Part shown: one piece after another, positions 61,681 to 64,000 of the stretch
Layout of the letters: every line of letters starts with the position of its first letter
How positions within the stretch are numbered: position 1 is the stretch's first letter
Origin: Poronia punctata
Taxonomy: Eukaryota > Ascomycota > Sordariomycetes > Xylariales > Xylariaceae
DNA length: 64,000 nt
Direction: 5' to 3'
NCBI GenBank assembly: GCA_022579005.1
Contig: MU401577.1
Span: 1-64,000, forward strand
Program-made: the position numbers and the translations under genes
Notes under the pieces: generated by a model
What the model was told of the DNA's origin: nothing
Seen by the model: the letters and a program-made list of their open reading frames with translations, nothing else
The model's database searches: none

Positions 61681-64000
61681 ATGAGCAAGTCGTAAAGGTC
61701 TTTTTGGTAGAAAATACCGACAGAACATGACGGTCTATCTCCAGCGCAGACGAGGCTTCAGCGCGAGCTCGTCGCAGAAGAGACATCACTGGAGCGCCGT
61801 CGCTGAACGAGAGGGTCGTTTTGCACCCGCACTTACAGTATGTCTCATCCAACCCAAAATCCCAAAACTTAAACCTAACCGTGATCTACCCCTCCCAGCC
61901 GCTATTTATAGGAATATCCTACATAGTAGCCGAAGACAAGATCATAGTGTCTCTGGCCTTTCACGACCACACCTATCTCGTCGACTTTACCATCGAACAC
62001 CTTCCTCTCAAGGCCACCCGCATAGAAGGGAAGCATGGGAGGGACTTGATCGCTGATTTCGTCCTCGAGACTACGGGACGGTATGAGCGTGAGAATCATG
62101 TCAAGTTCGTCGGGGCCGCCATGCCCAAGCGGCTTGTGGAGATTAGTCCTAGGATCTGTCCTCGGCTCTGGCTGGAGATGGACGTTGTGCCTATTGTCGT
62201 CTCGTATAGTATTGAGAAAGCCCGTCTGTGGTATTCGAGGAATGTGGACGAGCAGGCTGATTCGATGGCGAGGAAATGTGGTGAGTGTTTTCCTTTGTTT
62301 ACCAGACCCCGGTCCGTCTTTACGAACACGGACACTGACCAAGAAATCTCCAAGTAATGTAAGCGAGCACTTGAACCCTTTCCCCGCGACGGTTTAGTAA
62401 CGGTCGAAAAAAGGTATTTCGGTCCATCCTTGACCCCAATCCTTCAAGTCGGGTTCCGGGGTTGTGTGATGAGCGACTCGGCCTTTAAGGCGCACATGGT
62501 CACGCTCGAAGACCATCAGGCGATCACCGGAGAGGCAACCTGGAAAGCCATGATGAAATACGCATCGATACTCAAGAAGAAGAAGATCCGAATCGCCTTC
62601 TTTAGTTCGACGCCTCAAGGGGGCGGAGTGGCGCTCATGAGACATGCTCGTAAGTCCATCGTCATCATCCCAATATTGGGTGATTTTCGGTCTTGCTGGA
62701 TATGTTTCCTAAGAGATGTCTCGCTAATTCATAAAACTCGATCAAACAGTAAGAAGATTCTCGCGCCTCGTAGGTGTGGATCTCTCCTGGTATGGTACGT
62801 AGTCGCATTCGTGTTGTCGCTTTTCTCACACACAGCGACGACGGTTATCGACTAATAACAACATCGTGTATAGTACCGAAGCCGCGACCAGGTGTGTTCC
62901 GGAGCACCAAAGATATGCATAATATTCTGCAGGGTGTGAATAAGCCCAATCAACGTCTATCTGCAGAGGATAGACAGGCAATCAGCGACTGGATAGCTCA
63001 TAATGCTGAAAGCTACTGGCTGTCCGAGGGCGGTCCACTTCGTCCTCCAGAAGATGGCGGTGCGCATATTGTAGTGGTAAGATGAAATGCGACTGCGGTC
63101 TCGTCGTTTCTTTGGCTGTGCATTCCATCAGTTAATGACTAACACGACATACGATTCTTTCAGGTCGACGACCCACAGATGCCTACATTGATCCCCTTGA
63201 TCAAGAAGATCACCCCCAACAGGCCGGTGATCTTTCGGTCGCACATCCAGGTCCGCGCCGACCTAGCGGCCGAAAAGGGCACTCCCCAGCATGAAGTCTG
63301 GGAGTTTCTGTGGGAGAAAATCCAGCATGCCGATTTGTTCATCTCGCATCCTGTGCCTGCCTTCGTCCCAAAAGATATACCCAGTGAGATGGTCGCTTAT
63401 ATGCCAGCCACGACTGACTGGTGAGAAATACGAACCCCTTCGGATCACGTCCGGCTGGCTAATTCTTTAAAGGCTCGACGGTCTAAATAAGCACATCAGC
63501 GAATGGGCTAGTAAATATTACTTCAATTTTTATAACCGGGAGTGTTCGTCCCACCAGATGTGAGTGTTGACCCCCAAAGGCGTGGCTGTAGGACAAGGGC
63601 TGAAATATAGGGTAAAAGGACAACGCTACGGTATCCGGAACGTAAGTAGACACCGGTTGTACTATGGCCTTCATCCACAGCTAGCTGATAAGGCAACAGG
63701 TAAATATATCCTGCAGATTGCGCGATTCGACCCGGCCAAGGGCATCCCCACCGTACTGGATGCATATGCCGAGTTCCGCAAGCGCGCCCTTGAAGCCGGC
63801 GTGCAAAAGACGCCTCAACTAGTAGTGTAAGTGTGCGCAAGTGCATGACGGGAGCAGACAAGCTTTGGTTGGAACGCTCGGCTTACGAATAAACTATTAG
63901 GGTCGGAAACACTTCCATCGACGACCCGGATGCTTCCATGGTGTTCGACGAAGCCCTGAACCAGATCGAGGCCAAGTATCCGGAGTTGCTTAACGACATC
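61681..64000 (+). CDS. ccg-9: Trehalose phosphorylase / synthase, CCG-9 type GT4 (3' truncated by window edge)
   Basis: Retaining GT4-family enzyme that reversibly converts trehalose and phosphate to glucose and glucose-1-phosphate; Neurospora ccg-9 is clock-controlled. Exons by eye: 61681-61691, 61745-62280, 62398-62649, 62750-62794, 62874-63076, 63164-63420, 63473-63559, 63611-63826 and 63901 to the edge. The first tiny exon gives MSKSADEASARARRRD and is the least certain. Junctions restore family segments: TVEKRYFGPSLTPILQVGFRG, the glycine-rich STPQGGGVALMRHALRRF, LSWYVPKPRPGVF, VVDDPQMPTLIPLIK, FRSHIQVR, ATTDWLDGLNK, ILQIARFDPAKGIP (the GT4 donor-site start) and VVVGNTSIDDPDA. An in-frame 39-nt stretch at 63642-63680 has splice-like ends and may be a further intron. 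The C-terminal half of the GT-B fold lies beyond the window. Confidence 0.9.

Overview
The window looks like nuclear DNA of a filamentous ascomycete (Pezizomycotina, most likely a Sordariomycete). The evidence is short introns of about 50-120 bp with GT(A/G)AGT donors and CT(A/G)A(C/T) branch sites, a velvet regulator (VeA), an Mga2/Spt23-type membrane-bound transcription factor, a secreted deuterolysin, a UstYa-like oxidase, a trehalose phosphorylase of the CCG-9 type, and two blocks of extremely AT-rich, stop-riddled repeat DNA with the C-to-T / G-to-A decay expected from repeat-induced point mutation (RIP). The species cannot be named from the sequence alone.

Layout. 1-2821: RIP-decayed transposon DNA ending in an intact terminal inverted repeat. 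3475-5537: Na+/H+ antiporter gene lying between two RIP blocks, with one damaged or unusual exon junction. About 6.2-12.57 kb: RIP-degraded LTR retrotransposon with recognisable direct terminal repeats and a mutated Gag zinc knuckle. 14.0-18.5 kb (+): Mga2/Spt23 homologue. 20.0-21.8 kb (-): disordered orphan protein. 23.0-24.6 kb (-): veA. 24.6-31.9 kb: gene-poor spacer with a 438-bp non-autonomous DNA transposon (56/57-bp inverted repeats, perfect 8-bp target duplication) whose right end matches the terminus at 2821. 31.9-32.5 kb (-): small single-pass membrane protein. 33.6-34.6 kb (+): UstYa-like (DUF3328) oxidase. 35.6 kb (-): intron-containing tRNA-Arg(TCG). 36.2 kb: 10-N assembly gap flanked by poly-G and poly-C. 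37.1-38.2 kb (-): deuterolysin. 38.9-39.2 kb (-): possible 73-aa protein. 41.3-42.0 kb (-): His-rich orphan. 42-48 kb: gene-free spacer. 48.1-57.7 kb (-): VPS13. 59.6-60.8 kb (+): DUF3429 membrane protein, probably mitochondrial. 61.7 kb to the window end (+): trehalose phosphorylase, truncated by the edge.

There is no single gene cluster. The genes mostly encode separate housekeeping and regulatory functions: ion homeostasis, membrane-lipid sensing, development and secondary-metabolism control, inter-membrane lipid transport and trehalose metabolism. UstYa and deuterolysin are accessory secretory-pathway functions. The most unusual content is the repeat biology: a MITE-like element paired with a larger RIP-decayed relative, a mirror-image RIP gradient in the two LTRs, and a Gag zinc knuckle whose Cys and His codons all read as Tyr. 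A possible broken or non-canonical splice site in the antiporter, an overlapping upstream ORF on the Mga2 start and two candidate micro-introns also deserve a second look. All gene models were spliced by eye from coding continuity and splice signals.
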